A stretch of 64,000 nt of DNA from Methyloprofundus sp. (GCA_016592635.1 AP023240.1:992001-1056000), one strand, 5' to 3'; positions 9,101 through 17,295 are shown, counted from the stretch's first letter. The notes: generated from the letters alone by a model not told the origin. Program-made: numbers and translations.

Positions 9101-9838
9101 GTGTTTACCGAGGGACATATAACAATGAATGCCAAAGTTGATGTCACAAAAAAACCTGAATGGGCCTTAAGTATGCAAGCCAATAAAATTCAACTCAGTA
9201 AGCTGCTTGAGCACCAAAATAAAAAGTCACCTATAGAAGGTAACTTCAATTTTTTTGTCGATTTAAAAAGTTCAGGTATTAGCCTGTATGACATTGCAGC
9301 AAGCTTAAATGGAGAAGCGGGATTTACATTGGAAAAAGGTGGCATTAGCAGGAGTCAATTAGAACTGGTTTTTTTAAATCCCTTAGGTTGGTTATTCAGC
9401 CTTGGGGTTGATGATGAGTTCAAGATTTCATGTGGTTTAACTCGCTATCAAATCAAGCAAGGGGTTATCAAGTCAAAGATTTTTTTAGTAGATGGGCCAA
9501 AGCTACTTATTAAAGGAAAAACAGAGGTCAATTTAACGACGGATAGCATTAACTCACTCTATAATGTAGAAAAAAAGAATGTTTTTGACAATAGTATCTT
9601 CCCCTCTTTTAGAGCTACCAATGTGCCAATAAGGGTTAGTGGTTCTTTTAGAAATCCCATTGTTAAGCAGGCAAAAATGACTTCAGTTGAATCTATAGCT
9701 GACCGCTATCTTTTTTCACCCGTTACAGTTATCCCACAAGAAGTTATTGGAACGCTATGGGGATTTTTTGATAGAGATAAAGTGGAAGTAAGCCCTTGCA
9801 AAGCATTATTAAAGAAAAATTCCGAACCAGGTGGCTGA
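6140..9838 (+). CDS. Giant AsmA-like (TamB/YhdP superfamily) envelope protein
   Basis: A 1232-residue protein with an N-terminal membrane anchor (about residues 7-27) and a very long repetitive beta-rich body. Motifs recur in cycles, such as MPEIG or DLGELSIKG followed by KxQLxAxGQVG, as in AsmA-like proteins thought to bridge the periplasm and carry phospholipid to the outer membrane. The C-terminal part (about residues 1050-1210, GEAGFTLEKGGISRSQLELV and VRVSG-like FRNP) matches the AsmA C-terminal domain. GAGGAGGGGGG directly before the ATG is a strong ribosome site. The role in lipid transport is known for the family and inferred here; the exact subfamily is not certain. Confidence 0.85.
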   Translation: MRIIKNIIFSLTGLAAVFTVILAISLSSYNDQDYQVLLVKTVDNFTEHTLAIKGEFELNGFLNPVLSASAIELHSKTDQSFIHIDQFRIQIRLGSLLKGALLIDELLVENVRAEIQTDTSSAKAVNLHSYLPIPIITHAVLKNINLRVDDEQIYILDNLLISAENKQALLNVQGTGKAMGHVFNIEGQLGSTDTIFIQSEPYLVNLIVNWEQVQLSINGTIADLPAGKGLDLIGKLQMPDIATVLTSMPLTGHFSGQGHLTGDFSRLVLSEVKAALVNQQLINLQVTGSIGDLWAQEQVKLHLLGFIQDTALLKQLLPENSLSLNRLNLDADIVTGRNGSRLENLDVVLQDGQGFKLILTGNTGIVDDSQPFRKADIQVKISSKDTVTVNPYLGDVLPEMGPVKGSAHITTQGKNFMLGHIMLLAGAKQKTQLQAKGQVGPLSMDPNSNSNKIMLDLDLHAQQSSELASLFGIKHPEIGPLTVTARLEGSGEQYKLADIKLNTHLSDVLSIQAEGWAAWEKLASGDFQQVIDVTVQAESAAIQDALLIYGKSMPEIGFAKARVRIHGKGSSLSGDDLSIQVGTENSLLLTVQGKVAELSLTDSAHEGIELAGKLIAKNTSYLSKLLESSEIPNVGSLFGEFLLKGNSHSLQIPYFKLSAGRENQLMLNASGVISEIPLRQKTQAQAVDIDLTATMPSSADLSLLLGSEVPDLGELSIKGKLTDHDGIFAIQNLLITLSNPNQADINISGHIKHLLSANKQHMEILFNEDALIRLFDLQPNPNLEPLQGSAFFSNADGDFSIKDLKLQLGNSEIFAVKVYDINTETKENEVYVNTDIFIKQPILLGKYFDIDFPWVNPVSFSGSLQGNKKTVVIKGNSFVGKTKVSSNLIVSLANKKPKISGEISSPNLFLKDFGITPALWQTKSANSATKPTELFSHSPLSLQALHKIDLDLQLSIFKITGVNYKIDRFTLDLLLEDGKLTADPSAFVFTEGHITMNAKVDVTKKPEWALSMQANKIQLSKLLEHQNKKSPIEGNFNFFVDLKSSGISLYDIAASLNGEAGFTLEKGGISRSQLELVFLNPLGWLFSLGVDDEFKISCGLTRYQIKQGVIKSKIFLVDGPKLLIKGKTEVNLTTDSINSLYNVEKKNVFDNSIFPSFRATNVPIRVSGSFRNPIVKQAKMTSVESIADRYLFSPVTVIPQEVIGTLWGFFDRDKVEVSPCKALLKKNSEPGG

Positions 9839-9940
9839 TACTACTTTCATTCAGTGTGTTCTTTTTCGTAAATAGTTGGTAGCTCTATAAGTAGCAAACC
9901 TAAGTATTATTGATTCCCAAGCCTAAAAGAGGTACTACGC

Positions 9941-10606
9941 ATGATTGCCAGGTTAAAAAAACAGTATTTTCAATTACAGATTAAGTGGCTACTTGCCTTT
10001 AAACCAGCTGTGCTTTTTGACAAAATAAATCGGTTAAATTGGTATAAAAATACTTTGCGCCAGTGGGTTGATGAGCAGAACTTTAGTATTAAAAGTAAAG
10101 TACTAGAAGTTGGCTGTGCATCAGGTACTTTAACGACTCATATTGCTAAATCAGGCTGTATTCCTACGGGAGTTGATTTTTCTAGTAATATGATTGAGCT
10201 GGCTAAAATTAACAATAGCAACATTGATTTTGCAGTTGCAAATGTACTTGAGCTACCCTTTGCATCTGAATTTTTTGATGTTGTTATTGCTGCTTCATTG
10301 CTTAATATTGTACCCAATAAAACTAAAGCAATGGACGAATTAACTCGTACTTGTAAAAAAGGTGGGGTGGTGACTATTCTGGTACCTGCTGCTGAATTTA
10401 ATGATGCAAACTTACTTGCATTACAAACATCACTAGGTAGCTTAGGGTTTTCTGGTGCTGCAATGGATGCCTGGCACAAACTTGCCCCCAAAATGAATGC
10501 TAATGATATTGCATGTTTATTCAAACAAGCCGGGTTGACGGAAATGACTACAAAAAATTATTTACAAGGAATGGTTGTTTCAGTTTCTGCAATAAAGCCA
10601 CTTTGA
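9941..10606 (+). CDS. Class I SAM-dependent methyltransferase (Methyltransf_11 type)
   Basis: A 221-residue methyltransferase with motif I at about residues 50-60 (VLEVGCASGTLTTHIAKSG), the acidic VDFSSNMIELAK, motif IV FDVVIAASLLNIVPN and a following MDELTR helix. The substrate cannot be told from sequence; quinone, lipid and small-molecule methyltransferases share this core. It lies 102 bases after the AsmA-like gene on the same strand, so co-transcription is possible, which would hint at an envelope lipid substrate; that is only a guess. Confidence 0.85.
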   Translation: MIARLKKQYFQLQIKWLLAFKPAVLFDKINRLNWYKNTLRQWVDEQNFSIKSKVLEVGCASGTLTTHIAKSGCIPTGVDFSSNMIELAKINNSNIDFAVANVLELPFASEFFDVVIAASLLNIVPNKTKAMDELTRTCKKGGVVTILVPAAEFNDANLLALQTSLGSLGFSGAAMDAWHKLAPKMNANDIACLFKQAGLTEMTTKNYLQGMVVSVSAIKPL

Positions 10607-10715
10607 TTCTAGACATTATTTTGCGCAAAATATCTGAATATGTTTGACCAAGATTAAAATTTGGCTTTTGTATGTGAAATATGGTTTTAAACTGGCTGTA
10701 GGAATAACTTGCCCT

Positions 10716-10750
10716 AAAGCTCCCTCTATTCAAAGGAAAGAGGGAGCTTT
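10716..10750. terminator. Bidirectional intrinsic terminator
   Basis: Perfect 12-bp stem AAAGCTCCCTCT (10716-10727) / AGAGGGAGCTTT (10739-10750) with an 11-base loop, ending in T-rich sequence on both strands. It separates the convergent methyltransferase and cytochrome genes. Confidence 0.85.
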
Positions 10751-10775
10751 TTGATCTCTCTTTTAGTGACTGAAT

Positions 10776-11417
10776 TTATTGTTCTAATATAAACTTAGCC
10801 AGACTCTTAGCTTGCTCGGTAGTTAAGTTAGTCATTGGTGGCATAGGTATTTCACCCCATTTACCCGCACCCCCTTGTTGAATAGAAATAGCAAGCATAT
10901 TTTGTGCTTGAGCTGTTTGTTTATATTTAGCAGCGATGTCTTTGAATGATGGGCCAAGTACTTGATTGTCTATGGCATGACAGCCCATACAGCCACTAGA
11001 AGTCAGCAGTGCTTGTGGCTCACTGTTGGTTTTGGGTTGACTACTACTGATGGTGGAGACTGCTAACACCTCACTATCCGTTGCTTTTGCCGTACCATAA
11101 ACAACTGCTAGATAGGCTCCAATACTTTTAATATCTGCTGCACTTAGCATGGCACCATAAGAGTGCTTCATTTTGGCAACTTCGGCAGTCCATTGGTTTT
11201 GATTCATGCCAGGAGGCTGGTAAAAAATATAATCAACAGAGTGACAAATCATGCACTTTTGAGTGGCAAGTTGGTAGCCTGCTAGTTCGGATTTAGGCAG
11301 CTTAGCCGTTTCTGGGGGTAACTTTATTTGCTTTGGAGCAGCAAAACTTGATGATGAAGCTGTAAAGAAAATTAAGCTAAAAGCAAGGATTGAGTGAACC
11401 GTTGTTGTGCTTTGCAT
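10776..11417 (-). CDS. Periplasmic diheme cytochrome c, SorB-like partner
   Basis: A 213-residue secreted cytochrome that probably takes electrons from the sulfite dehydrogenase encoded just upstream. A signal peptide (about residues 1-26, ...SSSFAA) precedes two heme sites. The first is CMICHSVDY, in a region resembling the SorB/SoxD type; the second is CMGCHAIDNQVLGPSFKDIA, a small class I cytochrome with PMPPM as likely axial Met region. Typical SorB has a single heme, so this is a longer, two-heme form. AAGGATAAGTC supports the ATG at 11417. It follows the enzyme gene by 9 bases on the same strand, which indicates an operon. Confidence 0.85.
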   Translation of the reverse strand: MQSTTTVHSILAFSLIFFTASSSSFAAPKQIKLPPETAKLPKSELAGYQLATQKCMICHSVDYIFYQPPGMNQNQWTAEVAKMKHSYGAMLSAADIKSIGAYLAVVYGTAKATDSEVLAVSTISSSQPKTNSEPQALLTSSGCMGCHAIDNQVLGPSFKDIAAKYKQTAQAQNMLAISIQQGGAGKWGEIPMPPMTNLTTEQAKSLAKFILEQ

Positions 11418-11426
11418 GACTTATCC

Positions 11427-12665
11427 TTAAATAATGGTAACAGGGGTAGTTTCAACTACATGGCGACGATAACCACCAGGATTCCAGTCCGCCTTAAGAG
11501 GCTGTATTTCGCCTGCTCTATTACTAGCACGCACCATTAATGCTGTGTTGCCTACCTGTTTAAAGCTGATGTCTAATTTCCATTCCTGAAATGAAAACCG
11601 CCCCAAACTGGTAGATAGTTTTGCCGCTCTCCAAGTGCGTCCACCATCAATAGATACATCAACACTTTTTAAGCCCTCACCACTATCAAATGCAATCCCT
11701 TTTAATTCCACTCGACGGTTAACAGGCAACTGTGCTTCTGCCATGACACTAGTAATAAAACTACGTACTGGCAAAGTGGAAATAGGACGTGTTTTATCAG
11801 CTTGCGTACCTGGTGTAACGCACATGCAGTCATTATCAGGAATGTGGTAACCTTTATTCATAAAATAAGCGTCATGTCCTTTATAGGTATGATCTAACAC
11901 AACAATATCTGACAAATGTTTAACCCAATAAGTACCAAAGTAGCCAGGGACAATCAATTTAAGTGGATAACCATTTAAGAAAGGTAGGTCTTCTCCATTC
12001 ATTCCCCATGCCAACATAGGTTCAGGGCTGAGTGCATGTTCAATATCTAGGCTTTTATGAAAATCTGGTGTTGTGGATAGAACTGGCTTATCTAGACCAT
12101 TAAAAATGACCTGTTCAGCATCTGATAATACACCTGCTTTTTCCAGTACAGCCTTTAATGGTACTCCCGTCCAGCGCGCGTTACCCATTGCCCCATGACT
12201 TAACTGTGCTCCGAACACACGCGGCGAAGAATAACCGCGACTGTTTCCCGAACATTGATTGACAGCAACGACCTCAATTTGTTCAACAATTGATTTAAGT
12301 TCATCCAATGATAAGCTTAAGCGGTTTTTAACAGCACCTCTGATATTGAGGCGATAATCTGCTAAGTCGATAGAGGTAGGGAAGTTCGCCAGATGGTAAC
12401 GTACGTAAAATGCATCATTTTTAGTAATCACGCCCTCATTAAAGGTGCTAAAGGGAGTTTCCAGGTGTGGCGGGCGGCTATGTACAAGAATAAGCTTTCG
12501 TTTTTCAGGAAATTGCACTAAGGGGCGTTCACCCCCAGCAAATGTAACACCTTCATCTATGCCTTGTGCAGCATGACTTATTAATGGGGCGGCTAAAGCG
12601 AGTGTACTGGCATTGCGTATAAAACGACGGCGAGAGTGCATAGAACGGTGCTTATTATCAGCCAT
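11427..12665 (-). CDS. sorA: Tat-exported sulfite dehydrogenase, SorA/SoxC-like molybdoenzyme
   Basis: A sulfite-oxidase-family molybdoprotein of 412 residues, expected to oxidise sulfite to sulfate in the periplasm. The N-terminus carries a twin-arginine signal (SRRRFIRNAS, then a hydrophobic stretch ending SHAAQG). The Mo-ligating Cys is C138 in NQCSGNSRG, followed by the family's GNARWTGVPLKAVLEKAGV and later GYPLKLIVPGYFG. The C-terminal Ig-like dimerisation domain has VDVSIDGGRTWRAAKL and AGEIQPLKADWNPGGY. AGGAGG precedes the ATG. The cytochrome gene follows directly. It could instead serve as a SoxC-type sulfane dehydrogenase, but no other sox gene is present. Confidence 0.88.
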   Translation of the reverse strand: MADNKHRSMHSRRRFIRNASTLALAAPLISHAAQGIDEGVTFAGGERPLVQFPEKRKLILVHSRPPHLETPFSTFNEGVITKNDAFYVRYHLANFPTSIDLADYRLNIRGAVKNRLSLSLDELKSIVEQIEVVAVNQCSGNSRGYSSPRVFGAQLSHGAMGNARWTGVPLKAVLEKAGVLSDAEQVIFNGLDKPVLSTTPDFHKSLDIEHALSPEPMLAWGMNGEDLPFLNGYPLKLIVPGYFGTYWVKHLSDIVVLDHTYKGHDAYFMNKGYHIPDNDCMCVTPGTQADKTRPISTLPVRSFITSVMAEAQLPVNRRVELKGIAFDSGEGLKSVDVSIDGGRTWRAAKLSTSLGRFSFQEWKLDISFKQVGNTALMVRASNRAGEIQPLKADWNPGGYRRHVVETTPVTII

Positions 12666-12802
12666 ATTATTAAGCCTCCTAAGTGATGAGAGTTAAGTCA
12701 TTGTTGGGTATTAAAGACTTCCTTTTATTTAGGGAAGTGTAGACCAGTTTTCATTATGTGTATAATGAAATTTATACACATTATCTATGTGTTTTATGCA
12801 TA

Positions 12803-12920
12803 ATGATTGATTTAAAACGTTTGCACCATGCACGAACTTTAGCAAGGTGCCAGAACTGATTTATCGCATTTAAGTCGTATTTTTAGTATTCATTTTTACG
12901 GAAGCCCCCACTATGTCGCT
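12803..12920 (+). pseudogene. Remnant of an AraC-type DNA-binding domain
   Basis: Two short pieces in different frames resemble the C-terminal HTH of AraC regulators. They are IDLKRLHHARTL (from 12803) and DLSHLSRIFSIHF-x2-SPH (from 12858), compared with the usual LxLxHARxLL...DxSHLSRxFxxHFGxSP. The helix-turn-helix sequence between them is missing. The fragment lies just before the DUF1993 gene and reads into its start. This is judged by eye over a short length, so it is tentative. Confidence 0.4.
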
Positions 12921-13449
12921 AACCATGTATCAAGCCTCTATTCCTTCTTTTCTACGTATGTTAGATAATTTATCCTTAATCCTTGATAAGGCAGCTGCGC
13001 ATGCGGAAGCAAAGAAAATAGCCCCCAGTATTTTTGTGAATGGACGACTGTCGCCCGACATGTTTCCGCTGAGTCGCCAGGTGCAAATTGCGACGGATAT
13101 GATTAAAGGTTGTGCTGCCCGATTGGCAAGTATTGAGGTACCCAGTTATGTAGATAATGAAACTACATTTACTGAGTTGCAAGCGCGGATCAGCAAAACG
13201 AAAGCATTTTTACAGAGTGTCAGCGCAGAGCAACTTGATGGTAGCGAAACTCGGCAGATTACCGTTAGATTTGGTAGCAGAGAACTCAATTTTTTAGGGC
13301 AAGCTTACTTGTTTGATTTTGTGATACCCAATTACCATTTTCATCTCACTACGACTTACGCTATTTTGCGGCATTATGGCGTGGACGTGGGCAAAAAGGA
13401 TTACACTGGGAAATATTCAACTGTAGCGGCTAATCCTATCAATACGTAG
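12913..13449 (+). CDS. DUF1993 family protein
   Basis: A 178-residue DUF1993 (PF09351) protein, a family resembling DinB-like four-helix bundles with no assigned reaction. Family features seen are the N-terminal SLTMYQASIPSFLRMLDNLSLIL, the central LSPDMFPLSRQVQIATDMIKGCAARLA, and the C-terminal FVIPNYHFHLTTTYAILRHYGVDVGKKDYTG. The conserved His residues in the last part may bind metal. Length is typical. It is a single gene flanked by a regulator remnant upstream and a palindromic repeat downstream. Confidence 0.85.
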   Translation: MSLTMYQASIPSFLRMLDNLSLILDKAAAHAEAKKIAPSIFVNGRLSPDMFPLSRQVQIATDMIKGCAARLASIEVPSYVDNETTFTELQARISKTKAFLQSVSAEQLDGSETRQITVRFGSRELNFLGQAYLFDFVIPNYHFHLTTTYAILRHYGVDVGKKDYTGKYSTVAANPINT

Positions 13450-13518
13450 CTCTGAGTTGAATTTATGGCTTGAAACGTCGGAGGGGATAATTATTTCTTG
13501 GCTATAAATTATCATCAG

Positions 13519-13593
13519 GTAGGTTATGGGTGAGGCACGAACCCCAGCACCAGTGCGGCATTCGTTGGGGTTCATACTTCACCCGCAACCTAC
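13519..13593. repeat. Palindromic repeat, family A copy 1
   Basis: Arms 13519-13548 and 13564-13593 are nearly complementary over 30 bases. The same arm sequence (starting GTAGGTT-TGGGTGAGGC) recurs as a perfect palindrome at 29146-29216. It sits between the convergent DUF1993 and dienelactone hydrolase genes. Confidence 0.85.
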
Positions 13594-13619
13594 GGATTAT
13601 TTAATGGCTAATGGCAGTA

Positions 13620-14357
13620 CTATCGCAACGTTCTGCTAAATAAATTCAGTGCCAGTTGGTAGCCTAGTGCGGCAGTCTGGGCATCGTAGCGTTCACCTTC
13701 ATCACGCATAAATGCATGTTGTGCATTGAATTCATGCCAAGTAAAGGTGATGTCTGTTGCGTTTAGCTTTTGATAAATTTCAGCGCGGCCAGTTGTTGGA
13801 ATGTGCGTGTCTTGCTTACCCCAAATCATCTGTAACTCACCAGTAATATCTTGCAAGCGCTCCATGCTGTGCTGTCCTGCTTTACTGGGGATGGTTTGTG
13901 TATGCAAATCGGTTGCATAAAAACAAGCGGTACCTTTAACTTCTGGTTGCAGTGCTGCACGGAATGCCAAGTGACCACCAATACAAAATCCCATTGCACC
14001 AATATTGCCGTCGCACCAAGCCTGTTGTTTCACAAAAGCAATTAGCGCGGCATTATCGGTATCATAGCCTTGCACATCTTTATCAGATTTATCTGCATTG
14101 CCTTTCTCGCGACCTGCATCGTCATAGCCTAAGATGGTGCCAATAGTGTTAAGTTCATGAAATACTTCAGGTACCAGCACAACATAGCCGTGGCTGGCCA
14201 TGATTTTTGCTGCACGTTCAATAGGGCCAGTTTGTTGAAAAATTTCTGAATAAAACAAAATGGCGGGATATTGACCTTCGCCCACAGGACGATGGATATA
14301 AGTACGCATAACTCCAGTGGGGGTATCAAGGTCGGTAATATGGCTTTGTATATTCAT
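13620..14357 (-). CDS. Dienelactone hydrolase family protein
   Basis: An alpha/beta hydrolase of 245 residues in the dienelactone hydrolase family. The nucleophile is C125 in GFCIGGH, a Cys in place of Ser, as is usual for this family. The conserved Asp (WGKQDTHIP) and His (NAQHAFMRDEGERYD) complete the triad. Members cleave lactones or esters; the natural substrate here is unknown. The gene lies 179 bases from the HxlR regulator gene on the same strand, next to a quinone-reductase-like gene and a pirin, which suggests a shared role in handling reactive organic compounds. Confidence 0.88.
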   Translation of the reverse strand: MNIQSHITDLDTPTGVMRTYIHRPVGEGQYPAILFYSEIFQQTGPIERAAKIMASHGYVVLVPEVFHELNTIGTILGYDDAGREKGNADKSDKDVQGYDTDNAALIAFVKQQAWCDGNIGAMGFCIGGHLAFRAALQPEVKGTACFYATDLHTQTIPSKAGQHSMERLQDITGELQMIWGKQDTHIPTTGRAEIYQKLNATDITFTWHEFNAQHAFMRDEGERYDAQTAALGYQLALNLFSRTLR

Positions 14358-14536
14358 AATAGGTTCTCTTAATTAACTTTTAACTTGTTTTATATGGAGG
14401 TCATATAAAACAAGAGCTATTGTACAACGATTCATATTGTTTGCATGTCCTCAGAACTTATAATTCTGACATTTTTGTACGTACTTCTTGCTCTTTCTAT
14501 TGGTGGTTGTGTATAAAACAGTGTTTATCCAGTCCT

Positions 14537-14869
14537 TTATTTCTTGATAAAAGTATCGCCCCATTCGTGCATTACTCCAAGGATCGGCTCCAGTGATTTG
14601 CCAAGCTCGGTAAGAGAGTACTCTACTTTGGGTGGAACTTGCGGGTAAACCTCTCGATGTACAATGCCATGCGTTTCCAGTTCACGTAGCTGAGCGGTCA
14701 GCATTCTTTGGCTCACTTGTGGGATTAAGCGCCGCAATTCGCTGAAACGCCTGGTTTCAGGAATAAGGTGATGAATAATAATGATTTTCCATTTACCACC
14801 AATAACATCCATGGTTGCTTCAACCGGACATTGATATTGTTTCTTTAGTTCTGTGACTTCTTTTGGCAT
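14537..14869 (-). CDS. HxlR-type transcriptional regulator
   Basis: A winged-helix regulator of 110 residues. The signature QCPVEATMDVIGGKWKIIII contains the N-terminal Cys (residue 14 from the ATG) that in YodB/HypR-type relatives senses quinones, hypochlorite or aldehydes. The recognition region is FSELRRLIPQVSQRMLTAQLRELE and the wing is VEYSLTELGKSLEPIL. I choose the ATG at 14869 because GGAG lies 9 bases upstream; the frame also opens at a TTG at 14884. It is divergent from the FMN reductase gene across a short region with repeated GTATAC/AGTA palindromes, so control of that gene is likely. Confidence 0.88.
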   Translation of the reverse strand: MPKEVTELKKQYQCPVEATMDVIGGKWKIIIIHHLIPETRRFSELRRLIPQVSQRMLTAQLRELETHGIVHREVYPQVPPKVEYSLTELGKSLEPILGVMHEWGDTFIKK

Positions 14870-14886
14870 GTTTTTTAGCTCCAATG

Positions 14887-14953
14887 GTATACAAAAGGAT
14901 ACTATGTATTAATAAAGTACGTACTATACATTTTAACGTAAAGTAGTATACTT
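14887..14953. promoter_or_regulatory. Probable HxlR operator region
   Basis: Between the divergent HxlR and FMN reductase genes lie GTATAC (14887-14892), the palindrome AGTACGTACT (14916-14925) followed by ATAC, and AAGTAGTATACTT (14941-14953). Repeated dyads of this kind fit binding by a dimeric winged-helix repressor. No footprint is known, so the assignment rests on position. Confidence 0.45.
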
Positions 14954-15049
14954 CGTTTCATGGATTTTATAAACCTTTGCAGTCGAGAAGGATTGGCTTA
15001 TAGCTACCTTTTTTGCATTGGCTTATACTTTATTAAATAGGGAAAATTC

Positions 15050-15625
15050 ATGTCAAAAATACTCGCTTTCTCAGGTAGCAGCAGAAGAGCATCTTTTAAC
15101 CAACAATTAGTTACCATTGCTGCATCAGGCGCTAGTCAGCAAGGTGCGAAGGTCACTATTGTTAATTTAGCTGATTTTTCGATGCCTATTTTTAATGAGG
15201 ATTTAGAGCAAGATCAAGGCATGCCAGAGAGTACCCAACAACTTAAAAAATTGATGCTTGAACATGATGGACTTCTTATTGCTTCGCCTGAATACAATAG
15301 TGCTTTTACACCATTGCTCAAAAATGCAATCGATTGGGTTTCGCGTGCTGAAGCAGAGAATGAGGCACCTCTAGCTGCGTACCATGGAAAAACTGCTGCT
15401 ATTATGGCAACTTCACCTGGCCCTTTGGGTGGGCTGCGTGGCCTTGTTTTTCTAAGGATGCTGCTTGCAAATATGGGGGTAATCGTATTGCCTGATCAAC
15501 TAGCTATTCCCCAAGCATATAAAGCTTTTAATGAAAATGGCTCGTTAATTGATGCTGTACAACAAAATGCTATCTTATCTTTGGGGAGTCAATTAGCTAG
15601 TACTATAGACAAACTAAATACGTAG
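15050..15625 (+). CDS. NADPH-dependent FMN reductase / quinone reductase family protein
   Basis: A 191-residue flavodoxin-like protein of the NADPH-dependent FMN reductase family (ChrR/ArsH/SsuE-like). The FMN phosphate loop is FSGSSRRASFNQQL near the N-terminus. SPEYNSAFTPLLKNAIDW and TSPGPLGGLRGLVFLRMLL are the other family blocks. Members reduce flavins, quinones or azo compounds with NAD(P)H in the cytoplasm. The divergent HxlR regulator and the following pirin gene support a role in defence against electrophiles or quinones. Confidence 0.88.
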   Translation: MSKILAFSGSSRRASFNQQLVTIAASGASQQGAKVTIVNLADFSMPIFNEDLEQDQGMPESTQQLKKLMLEHDGLLIASPEYNSAFTPLLKNAIDWVSRAEAENEAPLAAYHGKTAAIMATSPGPLGGLRGLVFLRMLLANMGVIVLPDQLAIPQAYKAFNENGSLIDAVQQNAILSLGSQLASTIDKLNT

Positions 15626-15777
15626 GAACGAGCACGAAATAACTTAGATAATTTACTGGGTTTTGTCTGGCTTCTTTATTGTAAAGATAGTTTCATAGCG
15701 TGCTATGTACCTGTTGCCTAACTTATTCAGTTCTGACTCCTTAATTGGATTCACTGTAAACAAAATAGGAGATACTT

Positions 15778-16467
15778 ATGACAAGCAATAACACGCGCAT
15801 CATTCATGTAAATGATCTACCTCAAGGAGGATTTGCCGGTATTGTTGAAACACAAATGGTGATTAGCCCTAAGCTTATGTCAGCAGCCAGCTCCCGTGCT
15901 GATATTAGTCATGGTTTAGGTAGTTTTGTATACCTTTCCACAGGTTATTTTAAGCCCAATGACGGCGCGCCTATTCATCCCCATGAAAATGTGGATATTG
16001 TTACCTTGGTCTTGAGTGGTCAAATTGCCCATAAAGGATCACTGGGAGACGGCACGGTTATTAATGCACCTGGAGTGCAAGTGCAGCGGGCAGGGGTAGG
16101 CATGCTGCACTCAGAAATTAATACTGATAATGCGCCTGCTAAGTTTGTACAAATCTGGTTTTTGCCACCACAAAATGGATTAACGCCAGCTTATCAAGAC
16201 TTCAGCTTGCTGCCAAATAAACTAACTACGGTATTGGACGGTGATAGTTCTCATGAAGCATCGGCACATTTTGATAACCAAATGACTTGCCAAATAGGTA
16301 CTTTAGAAAAGGGAAAAACGCTACTTTTAGAGGTCGCCTTTATTGCTTTTGTCACACAAGGAGAAGCGATTATCAATGGTTTGACAGTGACTGAAGGTGA
16401 TTTGATTGAAGGGGAACATCTTGATTTACAAACGATAGCAGAACTAGGGCTGGTATTAATCTACTGA
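15778..16467 (+). CDS. Pirin family bicupin protein
   Basis: A 229-residue pirin. The N-terminal cupin shows the metal-binding set HPHENVDIVTLVLSGQIAHKGSLGDG and the conserved VQVQRAGVGMLHSE-type segment. The C-terminal half has LLPNK and a degenerate second cupin (FVTQGEAIINGLTVTEGD). Some bacterial pirins, such as YhhW, act as quercetin dioxygenases. Placement after an FMN/quinone reductase gene, 152 bases away, fits detoxification of quinone-like compounds. The start follows AGGAGATACTT, a good ribosome site. Confidence 0.88.
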   Translation: MTSNNTRIIHVNDLPQGGFAGIVETQMVISPKLMSAASSRADISHGLGSFVYLSTGYFKPNDGAPIHPHENVDIVTLVLSGQIAHKGSLGDGTVINAPGVQVQRAGVGMLHSEINTDNAPAKFVQIWFLPPQNGLTPAYQDFSLLPNKLTTVLDGDSSHEASAHFDNQMTCQIGTLEKGKTLLLEVAFIAFVTQGEAIINGLTVTEGDLIEGEHLDLQTIAELGLVLIY

Positions 16468-16511
16468 TGTGAAATATGCGCACATCAGTTCCTATAAGTA
16501 TGCAATATAAA

Positions 16512-17050
16512 TCAAGTGCCCGTCAGCTTGTAATTATTCTTACCCGCTTTTTTAATGTCATACATTGCTGCATCAGCTTGATTTATAAACTGTTGTGCCG
16601 TTATCGGTTCATTGTTATAAATAGCAATGCCTATACTACAACCAATATGGGCTGTTATGTTATCAATAATATAGTCTGCAGCAATGAGCTTTATAATTTG
16701 TTTGGCAACTAAGGTGGCATCAGTTGCTGAGTTGATTTCATGTAATAGAACAACAAATTCGTCTCCACCGTAGCGCCCGACGGTATCACTATCTCGTATA
16801 GTCTGTTTTAAGTGCTTGCTGACCTGTTTTAAAACAGAATCACCTATTTCAGTACTCTCCTTTGTTAGCAGAAAATGCTTTAAACTCATCACTGATATAT
16901 CCAGGAGGCTTCTGGTCTTGAATACCTTCAGCAATGTGTAATTGGGCCAAGTCAGTGAGTGTTAGCAAATCAGAAATACGTTCGCTTAAGACATTTTTAT
17001 TGTGCGCTGAGCTAAGGTTACATTGCTGGTTTCTTTGGAATTGGAAAAAA
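16512..17050 (-). pseudogene. Decayed GGDEF (diguanylate cyclase) gene
   Basis: The 140-codon open frame at 16512-16934 encodes only the second half of a GGDEF domain. It has EIGDSVLKQVSKHL, the I-site RDSD, the active-site RYGGDEFVVLL and the terminal AAMYDIKKAGKNNY. The preceding part is in another frame: YISDEFKAFSANKGE ends at a TGA at 16849-16851, where normal proteins read D-x-D-x-FKxxND-x-YGH. That frame stays open back to about 17050 but lacks a convincing DxLTGLxNR block. At least one frameshift plus a deletion is needed, so no active enzyme is expected. Confidence 0.7.
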
Positions 17051-17295
17051 TTTAAAGCGGCTGCATTTGTATATTGTTCATGCTTATCTTTTGTAAACAG
17101 GGGTTACTGATTGCAAAATAAAGAATTTAATTTCTGGACTTTCTGTTAAAAAATACTTGCACAGATAATGAAAAAACTGCATTCTCATAAATATACTGTG
17201 TATCCGTGATGGAGCGAAGTATAGTAAAGAGCTTGGTCTTTGTGTTGACTCCGCAAGGGCTGTTTTTTGTACAGTGGTATTGTGAGGTTTTTTAG

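Noticed and set aside
10138..10524. 128-codon antisense frame with a signal-like start
   Set aside because: Antisense to the methyltransferase core motifs; composition explained by the opposite strand.
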